A stretch of 64,000 bases of DNA from Veillonella absiana (GCF_032970905.1 NZ_JAWJZA010000005.1); one strand, 5' to 3'. Shown: positions 1-8,566, counted from the stretch's first letter. The notes: a model not told the origin generated them from the sequence alone. Program-made: numbers and translations.

Positions 1-233
1 GCTGCAATATTGATTGGTACCGGTCTAGCCCAACCAAAGCCTATGAGAAACATGGCAAGAGCACCTACTGCATCAATATGTGCCATTGGATTCAATGTCA
101 AGCGGCCTGCTAGACGAGGCGTCGGATCTCCTAGCCAAGTAGCCATACGCGCATGGGCATACTCATGCCCCGCTATGGCCAAAATGAGTGCTGGCACGCC
201 AGCCAGAAAACCCATGATATCAAAATTAAACAT
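1..233 (-). CDS. Site-2 protease family (M50) membrane metalloprotease, partial
   Basis: The gene runs off the left edge; only the first 77 codons are present. The start is ATG at 233, preceded by AAAGGTGA about 6 bases upstream, and this ribosome binding site overlaps the stop of the upstream CMD gene. Residues 8-22 are hydrophobic and lead into HEYAH (residues 23-27), the HExxH zinc-binding and catalytic motif of site-2 proteases. NPMAHID follows about 30 residues later, as in the FtsH-independent, PDZ-less subgroup. Such proteins cleave membrane-embedded substrates; the substrate here is unknown. The third metal ligand (an NPxxD-type motif) would lie outside the window, so completeness cannot be judged. 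Confidence 0.85.
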   Translation of the reverse strand, partial: MFNFDIMGFLAGVPALILAIAGHEYAHARMATWLGDPTPRLAGRLTLNPMAHIDAVGALAMFLIGFGWARPVPINIA

Positions 234-245
234 AAAAATTCACCT

Positions 246-1019
246 TTATTTATGTGCCTCGAATTGAGCATTACCGCGATTAATACAAGTAAGCGCATTG
301 AGACAACGCGGGTATCCAATATACGGTACACATTGGGACACCACATTAATCAAATATTGTTTGGAATGGCCCAACCGGAGATTACCGATTACATGAGCCT
401 CTAACTGACTTTCACAACCACCTTGAGCCATTAAAAAGCAGAATGTAATGAGCTCACGTTGCGCCAAAGTAAGGCCAGTTCTAGTGTAATAATCACCAAA
501 ACAATTACGAGCAAGCCACAAATTAATGTGACGAGACTCCTCAGGCCCGGACTTGTAGAATTCACGCATACCTTCGCCGAAAATTTCCACTTGTGCTTCG
601 ATACCTTTTTCAAGGCGCGTTTCAGGACGTACGGTATTACGAGCTGGTTTCTCCACACTGAGACCAGAGTAATCAAAAATTTTATTCGTCCGTTTAATGA
701 AAGGGCGAACACGACCGATGCCGAGGTATGGCACGCCTTGGTACACGATTTCCTTTACTTCATCAGGGGTAACACCAAAATTAAGTGCGGCCGGCATCAT
801 CAATGCATATTCATCGATAGCTTGGCTACCAATTAGGGCTGCTAAAATCGCCATAAAACGATCTTTAGCAGGTACATTTTTCCCCTCTTCCGTAATGACT
901 TCATCATAGGCGAAATTATCAAAAATATCTTCAAATTCTGGATCAATACGCCCCGCTGGAGATGCTACTTCAGGAAACATTTTCTCCGTATATGCTTCTG
1001 CAAAATCTGTTTTGCCCAT
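246..1019 (-). CDS. Carboxymuconolactone decarboxylase (CMD/AhpD-like) family protein
   Basis: This 257-residue protein has two CMD-like helical repeats, around residues 45-110 and 160-235. The second contains CxxxLEAH (GGCESQLEAHVIGN), resembling the alkylhydroperoxidase D core but with one cysteine rather than the CxxC pair of true AhpD. Real decarboxylase activity is therefore unproven, and a thiol-peroxidase or binding role is as likely. The start at 1019 follows an AGGAGG-type site. It lies downstream of an OhrR-type peroxide sensor and a secreted protein and directly upstream of the site-2 protease gene, which suggests a stress-linked transcription unit. Family assignment is firm; substrate is unknown. 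Confidence 0.8.
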   Translation of the reverse strand: MGKTDFAEAYTEKMFPEVASPAGRIDPEFEDIFDNFAYDEVITEEGKNVPAKDRFMAILAALIGSQAIDEYALMMPAALNFGVTPDEVKEIVYQGVPYLGIGRVRPFIKRTNKIFDYSGLSVEKPARNTVRPETRLEKGIEAQVEIFGEGMREFYKSGPEESRHINLWLARNCFGDYYTRTGLTLAQRELITFCFLMAQGGCESQLEAHVIGNLRLGHSKQYLINVVSQCVPYIGYPRCLNALTCINRGNAQFEAHK

Positions 1020-1045
1020 ACTGTCCTCCTATATTCTTATATAGT

Positions 1046-1073
1046 ATTATAGTGTGCTTGTGAAAGCTCCCAA
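1046..1073 (-). promoter_or_regulatory. Putative sigma-70 promoter of the CMD gene
   Basis: On the minus strand TTGGGA (1073-1068) is followed after 16 bases by a perfect TATAAT (1051-1046), 27 bases before the CMD start codon. The CTTTCAC motif seen at other promoters in the window lies in the spacer. Confidence 0.5.
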
Positions 1074-1144
1074 ATAGATGCCTAGTAAATGCCAATCTTT
1101 ATTGCTAATATTCTGACTCTCACAATCATCTATATAATTTACAT

Positions 1145-1534
1145 TTAACGGATAAATTTCACGTTGTACACAGTTTCCCATACTTGTTCAAACATAGCAT
1201 ACTCAGCCGTGCCAGGTTCTACTAAATTTGCATTACCATTCATATCGTATTTATATACCAATTTCTGACTAGGCTCTACCATATATTTATAAAGTGTTGC
1301 ATCCCCATACTGGTTATTATGCATGTTGATAACATTAATGCCAAACACAAAGTTACGGCTACCATCGATACCTTTGAATTGGGATGCTAAATCAAAATAG
1401 TATGTTTCTGTGCCGTGAGCACTATTTTGTACTTCTGGATAATTTTCCAAACCATTCCAATTAGCAGCACTCGCAACGCCACCAACCATCAACGTAGCAC
1501 CAAGAACTACTGCAGCTAATAGTTTTGTATTCAT
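1145..1534 (-). CDS. Small secreted protein of unknown function
   Basis: The 129-residue protein starts at ATG 1534 because AAAGGAG lies 7 bases upstream; the longer reading to 1558 has no such site. Residues 1-24 form a clear Sec signal peptide (MNTKLL, an alanine/leucine/valine core, GGVASA cleavage region). The mature part is rich in Tyr, Asn and Val with no cysteine and no motif I recognise, so a soluble periplasmic or surface location is likely. It begins 32 bases after the ohrR-type gene ends and is probably co-transcribed with it. The function is unknown. Confidence 0.65.
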   Translation of the reverse strand: MNTKLLAAVVLGATLMVGGVASAANWNGLENYPEVQNSAHGTETYYFDLASQFKGIDGSRNFVFGINVINMHNNQYGDATLYKYMVEPSQKLVYKYDMNGNANLVEPGTAEYAMFEQVWETVYNVKFIR

Positions 1535-1566
1535 CAGAAACTCCTTTCCGGATATCACTCAACGTA

Positions 1567-2043
1567 TCATTTTTCTTCTTCAGGTTGTAGTACACCCATG
1601 GCTACTTGCAATTTGCGTAACAAGCGTTTGAGTTCACGCACATCTTCTACAGAAAATCCTTTTACACTCTTTGTTAGCTCTTGTGGCACTGTCATAGCTC
1701 GTTCACGTAGTGCTTTACCTTCAGCAGTTAAAATCACCATAACCACACGTTCATCTTTTTTAGAACGTTTACGAGATAAATAGCCTTTTGCCTCTAACTT
1801 TTTCAACAATGGTGTAAGTGTCCCAGAATCAAGCATCAATAAATGACCTAATTCTTTTACCGCCATATCTTTATACTCCCATAATGCCATCATTACGATA
1901 TATTGGGTGTACGTCAAATCCAATGGTTCTAAATATGGACGATAGGCATTAACAATTTCCTTTGATGTTACATATAATGAAAAACATAACTGATTTTCTA
2001 ATTTCAGCATATCTTCTACTTTGATTTCCTCAAGACCTTCCAT
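1567..2043 (-). CDS. ohrR: MarR-family regulator of the OhrR (organic peroxide sensor) type
   Basis: This 158-residue winged-helix regulator carries the OhrR signature LENQLCFSLY near its N-terminus. Cys20 corresponds to the single reactive cysteine that is oxidised by organic hydroperoxides in OhrR proteins. The helix-turn-helix and wing span about residues 65-105 (LGHLLMLDSGTLTPLLKKLE, then a basic KRSKKDERVV wing). OhrR is normally a dimeric repressor that leaves DNA when the cysteine is oxidised. A near-match to the OhrR operator lies 160 bases upstream, over a strong promoter that fires away from this gene into a decayed glutathione peroxidase. No ohrA gene is visible in the window. Confidence 0.8.
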   Translation of the reverse strand: MEGLEEIKVEDMLKLENQLCFSLYVTSKEIVNAYRPYLEPLDLTYTQYIVMMALWEYKDMAVKELGHLLMLDSGTLTPLLKKLEAKGYLSRKRSKKDERVVMVILTAEGKALRERAMTVPQELTKSVKGFSVEDVRELKRLLRKLQVAMGVLQPEEEK

Positions 2044-2154
2044 TTGAATCTCCCTTACTTTTTTTATTTGTCATGATAATTAATAGTATAACATGCTATT
2101 AATCGCTTCTTTAATTTAATTTTATGCAATTTACTACAAAATGTCAAAAACTAT

Positions 2155-2183
2155 TTGACAAACTTTTGTAAATCTTTTATACT
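2155..2183 (+). promoter_or_regulatory. Near-consensus sigma-70 promoter facing the gpx remnant
   Basis: TTGACA (2155-2160), a 17-base spacer, and TATACT (2178-2183). This is one of the best-looking promoters in the window, yet it now drives only broken genes. Confidence 0.75.
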
Positions 2184-2202
2184 GAAAGCACAGTAAGTTT
2201 TA

Positions 2203-2217
2203 TACAATTCAATTTTA
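2203..2217. promoter_or_regulatory. Candidate OhrR operator
   Basis: TACAATTCAATTTTA closely resembles the Bacillus OhrR operator consensus TACAATTAAATTGTA. It sits 20-34 bases downstream of the -10 box of the 2155-2183 promoter and in the ohrR/gpx intergenic region. A related AT-rich half-site follows near 2237. Confidence 0.45.
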
Positions 2218-2235
2218 CACAAATAATAAAGAAAT

Positions 2236-2627
2236 TTTACAATTTTAGTTTTAATCTCGTGCCCACCAATTTGGTGAATCACAAGCTTTCAAAAAGAAAC
2301 GATGATATCCAACACTTCTGCAAGGTAAACTTTGGTGTCACATTCCCTGTAATGGCAAAAGCAAACGTACGTGGTGAAAACGTAATGCCAGTATTCAAAT
2401 ACATGACTGAACAACAAGGTTTCAAAGGTTTCCCTGAATCCGACATGACTGAAATGTTAACTGGCCATTTACAAGCTAACTTTCCTGAATATTTAGAAGG
2501 CGACTCCATTAAATGGAACTTCACTAAATTCTTGATCAACAAAAAAGGCGAAGTCGTAGAACGTTTTGAACCAATGGTAGCCCCAGAAGAAATGGAGTCT
2601 GCTATCGAAAAATTATTGGCTGAATAA
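2236..2627 (+). pseudogene. gpx: Glutathione peroxidase remnant (5' deleted, frameshifted)
   Basis: Only the C-terminal half of a glutathione peroxidase is left. From about 2300 the reading frame gives DDIQHFCKVNFGVTFPVMAK and later KWNFTKFLINKKGEVVERF, the typical second half, with the WNF motif that holds the catalytic tryptophan and asparagine. The first half with the catalytic Cys/Sec loop is missing. Just upstream, a piece matching the usual CNQFG-E-Q segment is readable only after two single-base shifts (about 2254 and 2292). There is no plausible ribosome binding site and no signal for a shortened product. The promoter at 2155 is intact, so a deletion has probably joined the 5' leader to mid-gene. 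Not expected to be functional. Confidence 0.8.
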
Positions 2628-2651
2628 TGTATAGCTAAATTTAGTATCCCC

Positions 2652-2979
2652 AATAGGCTATGATGGAATTGCGCAAGCTATCTATGATAATGCTGGAGAA
2701 GATGCTGCGCATGGTGGCAAATATTCTGCTATGCTAGGTGCTGGTCCAGACGATAAAGATAAATTCTTAGCCCTTGTGAAAAACTTCTATCGTCAAGAAG
2801 CACAAGCGGGAGAAACACTCACAAAAATGGCAGATCAAATCCGCGCCACAGGCGAAGAAGGCTCAGCTGAAATCGCTGATGAAATTTTGGAAACAATTCC
2901 AGAAGAAATCATGCACGCTAAACGTCTTGAAAAAGCCTTCGAAGCACACGGCATTCAATTCGATAAAATCGAATGCTAA
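2652..2979 (+). pseudogene. Rubrerythrin/ferritin-like di-iron protein, 5' truncated
   Basis: An open frame from about 2652 reads GYDGIAQAIYDNAGEDAAHG and continues to IQFDKIEC. It contains the helix-two ExxH motif (GEDAAH), helix three with a conserved Glu, and helix four EEIMHAKRLEKAF, as in the erythrin four-helix bundle. The first helix with its metal-binding Glu is absent. The frame is closed by a stop just upstream (near 2631) and has no start until the internal ATG at 2731, which would remove helix two as well. It follows the gpx remnant by about 25 bases and is most likely a second casualty of the same decay. A short product from 2731 cannot be excluded. Confidence 0.65.
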
Positions 2980-3010
2980 CATCCAACTATTTTTAACAAT
3001 ATATGAAGCA

Positions 3011-3057
3011 ATCCCGTAGTACTGATGCATCTAGGCTCATTACTACGGGATATTTTT
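3011..3057 (+). terminator. Intrinsic terminator after the rubrerythrin remnant
   Basis: An 11-bp perfect stem, ATCCCGTAGTA (3011-3021) and TACTACGGGAT (3041-3051), is followed by ATTTTTAT. Confidence 0.7.
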
Positions 3058-3141
3058 ATGTGTATTTGATTATTTGTCACACTCAGTATACTCTAACTAC
3101 TGATGACAATATCAAGCTGTTCCTTTTCGATAGACTCTTGT

Positions 3142-5061
3142 TTAAATTTTCGCGAGCTGTGGCGTGTTTTGAGACAATTCATAAGCTCCATAGTTATTCA
3201 CTCCTTTATATGTCCATTTTAACAAAAGAGCGGAATTAGCCACAACTAGTAAACTGCCTGCATTATGAACCAAAGCACCTACTATTGGATTCAAGGTACC
3301 CACGATAGCGAGCACGATAGCCACAAAATTTAAAATCAAAGAGAAGGCCAAGTTGATTTTGATAGTTTTCATGGTACGTTTAGACAATGCCACCATATGA
3401 GGCAATTCTTTCACCGCATCATTCACCAATACGATATCTGCCGCATCCACTGCTACATCACTACCGATACCTCCCATAGCGATACCTACGTCAGATTTTT
3501 TAAGGGCTGGCGCATCATTCACACCATCGCCAATCATAGCGACCACTTCTTTTTTCGCTTGTAGTTCTTCAATGTGAGACATTTTGTCCTCTGGTAAGCA
3601 ATTAGCTACCACATGACTAATGTGCAAACGACTAGCAATAGTTTTCGCTGTATTTTGGTTATCTCCGGTTAATAATACTGGCGTAACGCCGATATTATCT
3701 AACTCATCGATGACAGCGCGACTTTCATCACGAACCTTGTCAGCAAGTGCAAGGTAACCTTCAAGGACACCATTCACAGCCACGTATACGATGGAGGAAC
3801 CTTGATCAAGGTAGCGATTAATCCGTTCTGCTACAGATTCGGATACAGCGATAGATTCTACGTTCATCAACGTTTCGTTACCAGCGATAACACGTTGACC
3901 GTTAATAGTAGCAGATAAACCTTTACCAGAAATCATTTTGAAATCGGATACATCGGATAATGCATCAGTATGGTTTTCACGGTAGCCTTTCACAATAGCC
4001 TTGCCCAATGGATGTTCAGAGCGTTGTTCTGCAGAGGCCACGAGGTTATAGAGACTTTCATTAGAAAGGGCTCCTACAGATTCGATACCAGATACAGTTG
4101 GCACACCATATGTTAATGTACCAGTTTTATCAAATGTCATTGTTGTTACCTCTGCAAGGCGTTCCATGATGTTACCACGACGAACGAGGAAGCCATGGTG
4201 GCTGGCATTACTGATACCCGCCATAATCGCTGCTGGTGTGGCAAGCACCAACGCACATGGACAGAACACAACAAGGATTGTTACGGAACGAATAATTTCG
4301 CCAGTTACAATATACGTACAAATAGCTGCGAGCAATGCAATCACAACAATCCATGTAGCCCAACGGTCTGCGATACCAACGATATTGGCGTTACCTGGAT
4401 CTACGGATTGCACAAGTTTAATCATACGTTGAATGGAACTATCTTCACCTTGTTTTGTGGCACGCATATCGAACGCGCCGAATTGGTTAACTGTACCAGA
4501 GGATACGTCGTCGCCCACCATTTTATCAACCGGTAGGGATTCCCCAGTCATAACGGATTGGTCGATAGCCGTTTCGCCCACTGTAATCACGCCGTCCACG
4601 GGAATGGATTCACCTGGCAGCACGCGAATGATATCGCCTACCTCAACGTGTTCCGCCGGAATCACTTCTTCTTGATTATTGCGCACCACACGAGCTGTGG
4701 TCGGTGTCAATTTCACAAGACGTTCAATACCTGCTTGCGCTTTAGACACAGTCATTTCCTCTAGCATGGAACCGACTTGCATGATGAAAGCAACCTCTGC
4801 AGCTGCAAAGGTTTCGCCAATAGTTACAGCTGCGATGAGCGCCAAGGATACCAGCAAATCAGCCTTAACGTCGAAATCTTCCCACAACGCTTGAGCTGCA
4901 CCAATAATAATTGGTAACCCACACAATACAATGGTGATCCATGCAAAATCAAAGCCATATAATGTAATATCCAATAGACTCAGTACGACACCAACGCCAC
5001 CAAGAAACAACATAATATTATCCCTATTGACCCATTCAGGCCAAGATTTAGTGAATTTCAT
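3142..5061 (-). CDS. P1B-type heavy-metal-transporting ATPase
   Basis: 639 residues, starting at ATG 5061 behind GGAGGT. It pumps a metal cation across the inner membrane using ATP. Visible motifs: the actuator TGES (about 172), membrane metal site CPC (267-269), phosphorylation site DKTGTLT (Asp311), the HPLG nucleotide-binding motif, and the hinge GDGVNDAP. There is no N-terminal HMA/CxxC metal-binding domain; the protein starts directly with membrane helices. The last helices contain HNAGSLLVVANS rather than the MxxSS of copper pumps or the HEGGT of P1B-4 pumps. HN-x-S patterns occur in CtpC-like pumps of proposed Mn/Zn specificity, so I do not assign copper. Two CsoR/RcnR-type palindromes lie 120-180 bases upstream, implying metal-responsive control. 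Confidence 0.85.
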   Translation of the reverse strand: MKFTKSWPEWVNRDNIMLFLGGVGVVLSLLDITLYGFDFAWITIVLCGLPIIIGAAQALWEDFDVKADLLVSLALIAAVTIGETFAAAEVAFIMQVGSMLEEMTVSKAQAGIERLVKLTPTTARVVRNNQEEVIPAEHVEVGDIIRVLPGESIPVDGVITVGETAIDQSVMTGESLPVDKMVGDDVSSGTVNQFGAFDMRATKQGEDSSIQRMIKLVQSVDPGNANIVGIADRWATWIVVIALLAAICTYIVTGEIIRSVTILVVFCPCALVLATPAAIMAGISNASHHGFLVRRGNIMERLAEVTTMTFDKTGTLTYGVPTVSGIESVGALSNESLYNLVASAEQRSEHPLGKAIVKGYRENHTDALSDVSDFKMISGKGLSATINGQRVIAGNETLMNVESIAVSESVAERINRYLDQGSSIVYVAVNGVLEGYLALADKVRDESRAVIDELDNIGVTPVLLTGDNQNTAKTIASRLHISHVVANCLPEDKMSHIEELQAKKEVVAMIGDGVNDAPALKKSDVGIAMGGIGSDVAVDAADIVLVNDAVKELPHMVALSKRTMKTIKINLAFSLILNFVAIVLAIVGTLNPIVGALVHNAGSLLVVANSALLLKWTYKGVNNYGAYELSQNTPQLAKI

Positions 5062-5184
5062 AATGATTACCTCCAATTTTTCTCTATATTGAAACCCTTA
5101 TTACGACTACCTTTATAACAGCCAACTATATTCTCATTTTTGCGATATATTCTTAGTTAACATGTCCTGATTGTAATATCTGCT

Positions 5185-5237
5185 ATATACCAATAGGGGT
5201 ATATGTTTATTTAACTTAAATATACCCACATGGGTAT
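5185..5237. promoter_or_regulatory. Two CsoR/RcnR-family operator-like palindromes
   Basis: Site one is ATATACC-N6-GGTATAT (5185-5204). Site two is ATACCCACATGGGTAT (5222-5237). Both fit the ATACC(C)-N-GGGTAT operator pattern of the CsoR/CstR/RcnR family. They lie upstream of the metal ATPase; no csoR gene is in the window. Confidence 0.6.
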
Positions 5238-5313
5238 CCCCTGTCAACTAAAAAATATTAATTCACCTAGAAATTACACGAATTGTGGAAACATGATTAT
5301 GTATTCATATGAA

Positions 5314-5352
5314 ATCAAAAAAAGAGTAGCAACTCATTACGAGTCACTACTC
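5314..5352 (-). terminator. Intrinsic terminator after the arsC-family remnant
   Basis: On the minus strand a 12-bp stem (5352-5341 with 5335-5324, two G-U pairs) is followed by a seven-T run. Confidence 0.75.
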
Positions 5353-5382
5353 AATACATTCAAAAATGATAGAATTATCAGT

Positions 5383-5648
5383 TTACAGTTTTAATGTTTC
5401 TTTCCACTCAGCTTCTTTAAAACCTACCAAGACAATATCATCTAAGATCAAAATAGGGCGTTTTACCAACATACCGTTAGTAGCTAACAAGGCTACTTTT
5501 TCCTCTTCGCTCAATGTAGGCAATTTATCTTTCAATTGCTCTGCACGGTAAATCAAACCAGAGGTATTAAAGAACTTTTCAATCTTTTTACCGCTCTTTG
5601 GATACCAAGTTGCGATTTCTTCAGCTGTTGGATTTTCTTCCTTGATAA
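5383..5648 (-). pseudogene. ArsC/Spx (YffB-like) family protein, 5' truncated
   Basis: Reading back from the stop at 5385-5383, the frame gives KEENPTAEEIATW, FFNTSGLIYR, KDKLPTLSEEEK and NGMLVKRPIL. This is the C-terminal two thirds of the thioredoxin-fold ArsC/YffB family. The N-terminal part with the catalytic CxxC/CSTCQ loop is missing. At about 5648 the sequence switches into the DUF4143 remnant, in a different frame, and an in-frame stop lies directly upstream, so there is no start codon. It keeps its own terminator. This is a deletion junction between two unrelated genes. Confidence 0.75.
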
Positions 5649-6260
5649 TACATTATCTCGAACGATAAAATCGCATTCTAGCTTGCCAATTCGTCCAACG
5701 CTGACAGAGTAATCTTTGGACCGCAGATAGGTGTAGACAATATTTTCTAATGCTGGTCCATAATTAATTCGATTATCAGTGTTCATGACAAAATAAAACG
5801 ATGTGTCTGAAAGATAATATTTTTTCTCCCCAGATAATGAGCGCTTGGACTTCATATCAAATCGGTTACATTGATAAAGAATTTTAGATGCTGTAAGTAT
5901 ATCAATATATCTAGCAATAGTTTGTCGTTTTACATTAAGTCCTGTGTTAGCAAGTGCTTTCTGGAGACTTTGACTGCTAAAGGTTGCACCAAAATTATTA
6001 ATGATAAAGTCTCGCAAACGTTCAAACAACTCTATATTTCGTATCTGCACACGCCGTTTTATATCCTTCTCAAATATTTCTTTCACAACGGAAGTAACAT
6101 AGGTCCGCTTATCTGCTATGGAGTCATATAAAACGGTTCGAGGAAATCCACCTTCATTAAGGTAATTATTGAGTTCTATCGCCATATTATATTCTACAGG
6201 TTTATTGTAGAATTGTTTCATTCCCAGATACTCTTCAAAATTTAAAGGAAGTATCATGGT
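5646..6260 (-). pseudogene. AAA ATPase with DUF4143 domain, truncated at both ends
   Basis: The frame keeps LPLNFEEYL, FPRTVLY, FEKDIKRR, the winged-helix-like segment NVKRQTIARYIDIL, and GKLECDFIVRDN, all hallmarks of the C-terminal half of AAA_14/DUF4143 ATPases. The Walker A/B half is missing: homologous sequence starts only at LPLNFEEYL, right after the stop region of the pseudouridine synthase gene. The C-terminal end is replaced near 5650 by the arsC-family fragment. A protein could be translated through the junction (to 5553), but its tail would be out-of-frame arsC sequence. Such ATPases are often mobile or defence-associated accessory genes; this copy is a relic. Confidence 0.75.
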
Positions 6261-7258
6261 AAAACCCACGTATTTTTCTTCTCTCGCCCAAAATTCTCAG
6301 GCAATTCTGCTTTCACAGAAATAACCTCAGTTTGACCAAAAGGCACAAACTGTAGTTCATAGGCATGCAAACATTGACGTGTATACGGTTTCTCGCGACG
6401 GCCGTACATCGCATCGCCGACCACAGGATGGCCGATATGGGCCATATGAACACGGATTTGATGTGTGCGACCCGTTGGAATAGTGAACTCAATATAGGTC
6501 GCATTAGCTGGAATCACAGGAACGGACCCGCGATCTGCTGTACCATCCACTGCGGAATCCACAGTACCACTTGAACTAGTGCCCACCGCTGCCTTGTCGG
6601 CGACTTCACATTTACCGCTCTCATCAAGCACTCGATACCGCGTCTGGGCCGCTTGTCCAAATTCATCCACACAACGACGATTATCATGTATAGGATCTAC
6701 ACCGATTGGCTCGTTTATCGTTTCCCAATCGGTATTCGTCAATTCACCTTGAACAAATCCACGGTATACACGAGCGATGTGACCTTGTTGCATTTGCTCC
6801 GAATAATATTGTTGAGCTTCCTTTGTTTTACCAAATAGAATACAGCCAGAGGTATCGCGATCAAGTCGATGAGCAGGACGAATCTTATGAACTACGCCTT
6901 TTTTTGCATAATAGCCAGCCACAAAGTTACTCAATGTATGCTCTTTCGTCTGTCCTGTAGGGTGGACGAGCATGAATGGTGGTTTATTAATGACCAAGGT
7001 ATGTTTATCTTCATAAATCACGTCGATAGGGCCTTTTTCAACGGTCATGCCGTAGTCCTTATCCTGCGGTAATTGCACGGTCAGCACATCTCCCACCTTG
7101 AGAGGTCGTTTGGAATGGGCCACGCGACTATTCACCTTCACGCGCTTTTTGCGAAATAGACCTTGGATGTCACGACTAGACAGTTTGAATCGTCCCTTCA
7201 CATAGGCCGACACGGTGAGGTCCGTTTTTTCTTTAATTGTATAGGTTTTCCAACTCAT
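6254..7258 (-). CDS. RluA-family pseudouridine synthase
   Basis: 334 residues, starting at ATG 7258 (GAGGAGGCG upstream). It isomerises specific uridines in rRNA or tRNA to pseudouridine. An S4 RNA-binding domain spans about residues 14-75, and the catalytic domain carries the RluA motif HRLDRDTSG with nucleophile Asp133. GRTHQIRVH near residue 263 is the conserved motif III. An insert at about 215-252, rich in Ala, Ser, Thr, Gly and Val and lacking conserved residues, lies between catalytic strands and is probably a surface loop. The 3' end overlaps the reading frame of the DUF4143 remnant. Exact target site (RluC, RluD or YhcT class) cannot be told from sequence alone. Confidence 0.88.
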   Translation of the reverse strand: MSWKTYTIKEKTDLTVSAYVKGRFKLSSRDIQGLFRKKRVKVNSRVAHSKRPLKVGDVLTVQLPQDKDYGMTVEKGPIDVIYEDKHTLVINKPPFMLVHPTGQTKEHTLSNFVAGYYAKKGVVHKIRPAHRLDRDTSGCILFGKTKEAQQYYSEQMQQGHIARVYRGFVQGELTNTDWETINEPIGVDPIHDNRRCVDEFGQAAQTRYRVLDESGKCEVADKAAVGTSSSGTVDSAVDGTADRGSVPVIPANATYIEFTIPTGRTHQIRVHMAHIGHPVVGDAMYGRREKPYTRQCLHAYELQFVPFGQTEVISVKAELPENFGREKKNTWVLP

Positions 7259-7303
7259 AATAGCGCCTCCTCGGCACCGCATAAATCATAGTCTGAGACC
7301 GAT

Positions 7304-8566
7304 TTACCACCATTCATTAATATATGTATTTTGTTTTGGATACACCAAATCCAAATAATCGAGCCATTCTTGACCACCTTGGATTTTTTCCTCGAAGGCC
7401 AATTCGTTAGCACTCACAGCGCCCATGAGCAATAGGCTGAGCGCGCCTACCTCGATATATACATCGCTAGTTCCTTCACTGGAATCAGAGATTTTTTTCA
7501 CCTTCGGCGTACCGCCATTCACTCCGAGCAAGCGCATCAAATCGTCCTTGTTTTGCACGTCTGCAATATCAAGAGCGGCGCTTGCACCGCCGAGGGTAAT
7601 TTCATAGATGCCCTCGTTCCACGCGCACAATTCGTCGCGCACCGCGAGGGTGAAAGTAATTTCCATCATCGCTGCATCAGCGTCCACCGGAATGGATTCA
7701 ACCGCCGTTTGCACATCTACAATACGGCTCATCATATATGGCATCGTTGTGTGGCCTGTCTTGCCATTCGGATGGAAGCGATAGCCCACATCATGAAGTC
7801 CCTCGTTCCAACGGATGCTTTCACCTTGGGAACGATGATTGTACAAATAGTTGAGCATAGATTTTTGTCCACGACGGGATATATATACTAGCTCAGATAC
7901 CATAATTTCAGGCGCGCCAAGACGGTACACGCAATACGCCTCGATATCCCCCACCTCATTGCGAGCTACGGCTACGTTCACGCCCTCTGCAAAGAAGCTG
8001 CCAAGCAAGCGTTTCCATTCCGTTTCGCCACGCACCGCATAGCCAGAAAGACCTGTTGTATATTCATCGTATACAGGCGCAAGCAACGTCCATTGTTCCA
8101 CGCTGTTAAGCAAGCCGAAATGCAAGGAACGGTCCGTCATAGGGCGCAACTCGTCAAGAGGCAGAGTTTGCACCCATTGATGAGCGTACAATTCCCAACC
8201 ATACTGTTGGTAGAAAGCAGCCTTAGACGGCATCAAAATAGTAATACCTTGATCGCGCTGTTTCAATTCCTCAAGGGAACTCAACAACAACGCACCGCCG
8301 ATACCGCCACGACGAGCGGCAGGATGTGTGGCCACGCCAATCATGTAGCTCGTTGGGATGGTTGTTCCACGGACGTTTAAATCGTACTGGCGAAGGTGAA
8401 CAGTGCTGAGCAATTGACCTTCCTCGATACCTACCATCGTATTTTCTGGCTCGTAGCAATTTTCAAAATAATATTGGAAAAATGGATCTTCTTTTGGTTC
8501 AAAACAATAGGCCCATAAAGAGGATACTTCTTCCGTATCCGTCGGGATGGCTAGTCTAAATTCCAT
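7304..8566 (-). CDS. Eis-like GNAT N-acetyltransferase
   Basis: 420 residues, starting at ATG 8566 with AGAAAGGA upstream. An N-terminal GNAT fold carries the acetyl-CoA motif ATHPAARRGGIGGALL near residues 78-93. A second GNAT-like region and a C-terminal sterol-carrier-like domain follow, giving the three-part layout of the Eis/enhanced intracellular survival family. Eis enzymes acetylate amines on aminoglycosides, peptides or proteins using acetyl-CoA in the cytoplasm; the substrate here is unknown. The C-terminal carboxylate used in Eis catalysis is not phenylalanine here (the protein ends NEWW), so chemistry may differ. It lies 45 bases upstream of the pseudouridine synthase on the same strand. 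Confidence 0.75.
   Translation of the reverse strand: MEFRLAIPTDTEEVSSLWAYCFEPKEDPFFQYYFENCYEPENTMVGIEEGQLLSTVHLRQYDLNVRGTTIPTSYMIGVATHPAARRGGIGGALLLSSLEELKQRDQGITILMPSKAAFYQQYGWELYAHQWVQTLPLDELRPMTDRSLHFGLLNSVEQWTLLAPVYDEYTTGLSGYAVRGETEWKRLLGSFFAEGVNVAVARNEVGDIEAYCVYRLGAPEIMVSELVYISRRGQKSMLNYLYNHRSQGESIRWNEGLHDVGYRFHPNGKTGHTTMPYMMSRIVDVQTAVESIPVDADAAMMEITFTLAVRDELCAWNEGIYEITLGGASAALDIADVQNKDDLMRLLGVNGGTPKVKKISDSSEGTSDVYIEVGALSLLLMGAVSANELAFEEKIQGGQEWLDYLDLVYPKQNTYINEWW

Noticed and set aside
3142..5061. Calling the P-type ATPase a copper exporter (copA)
   Set aside because: It lacks the HMA domain and the MxxSS motif of copper pumps; CPC alone and CsoR-like sites do not settle the metal.
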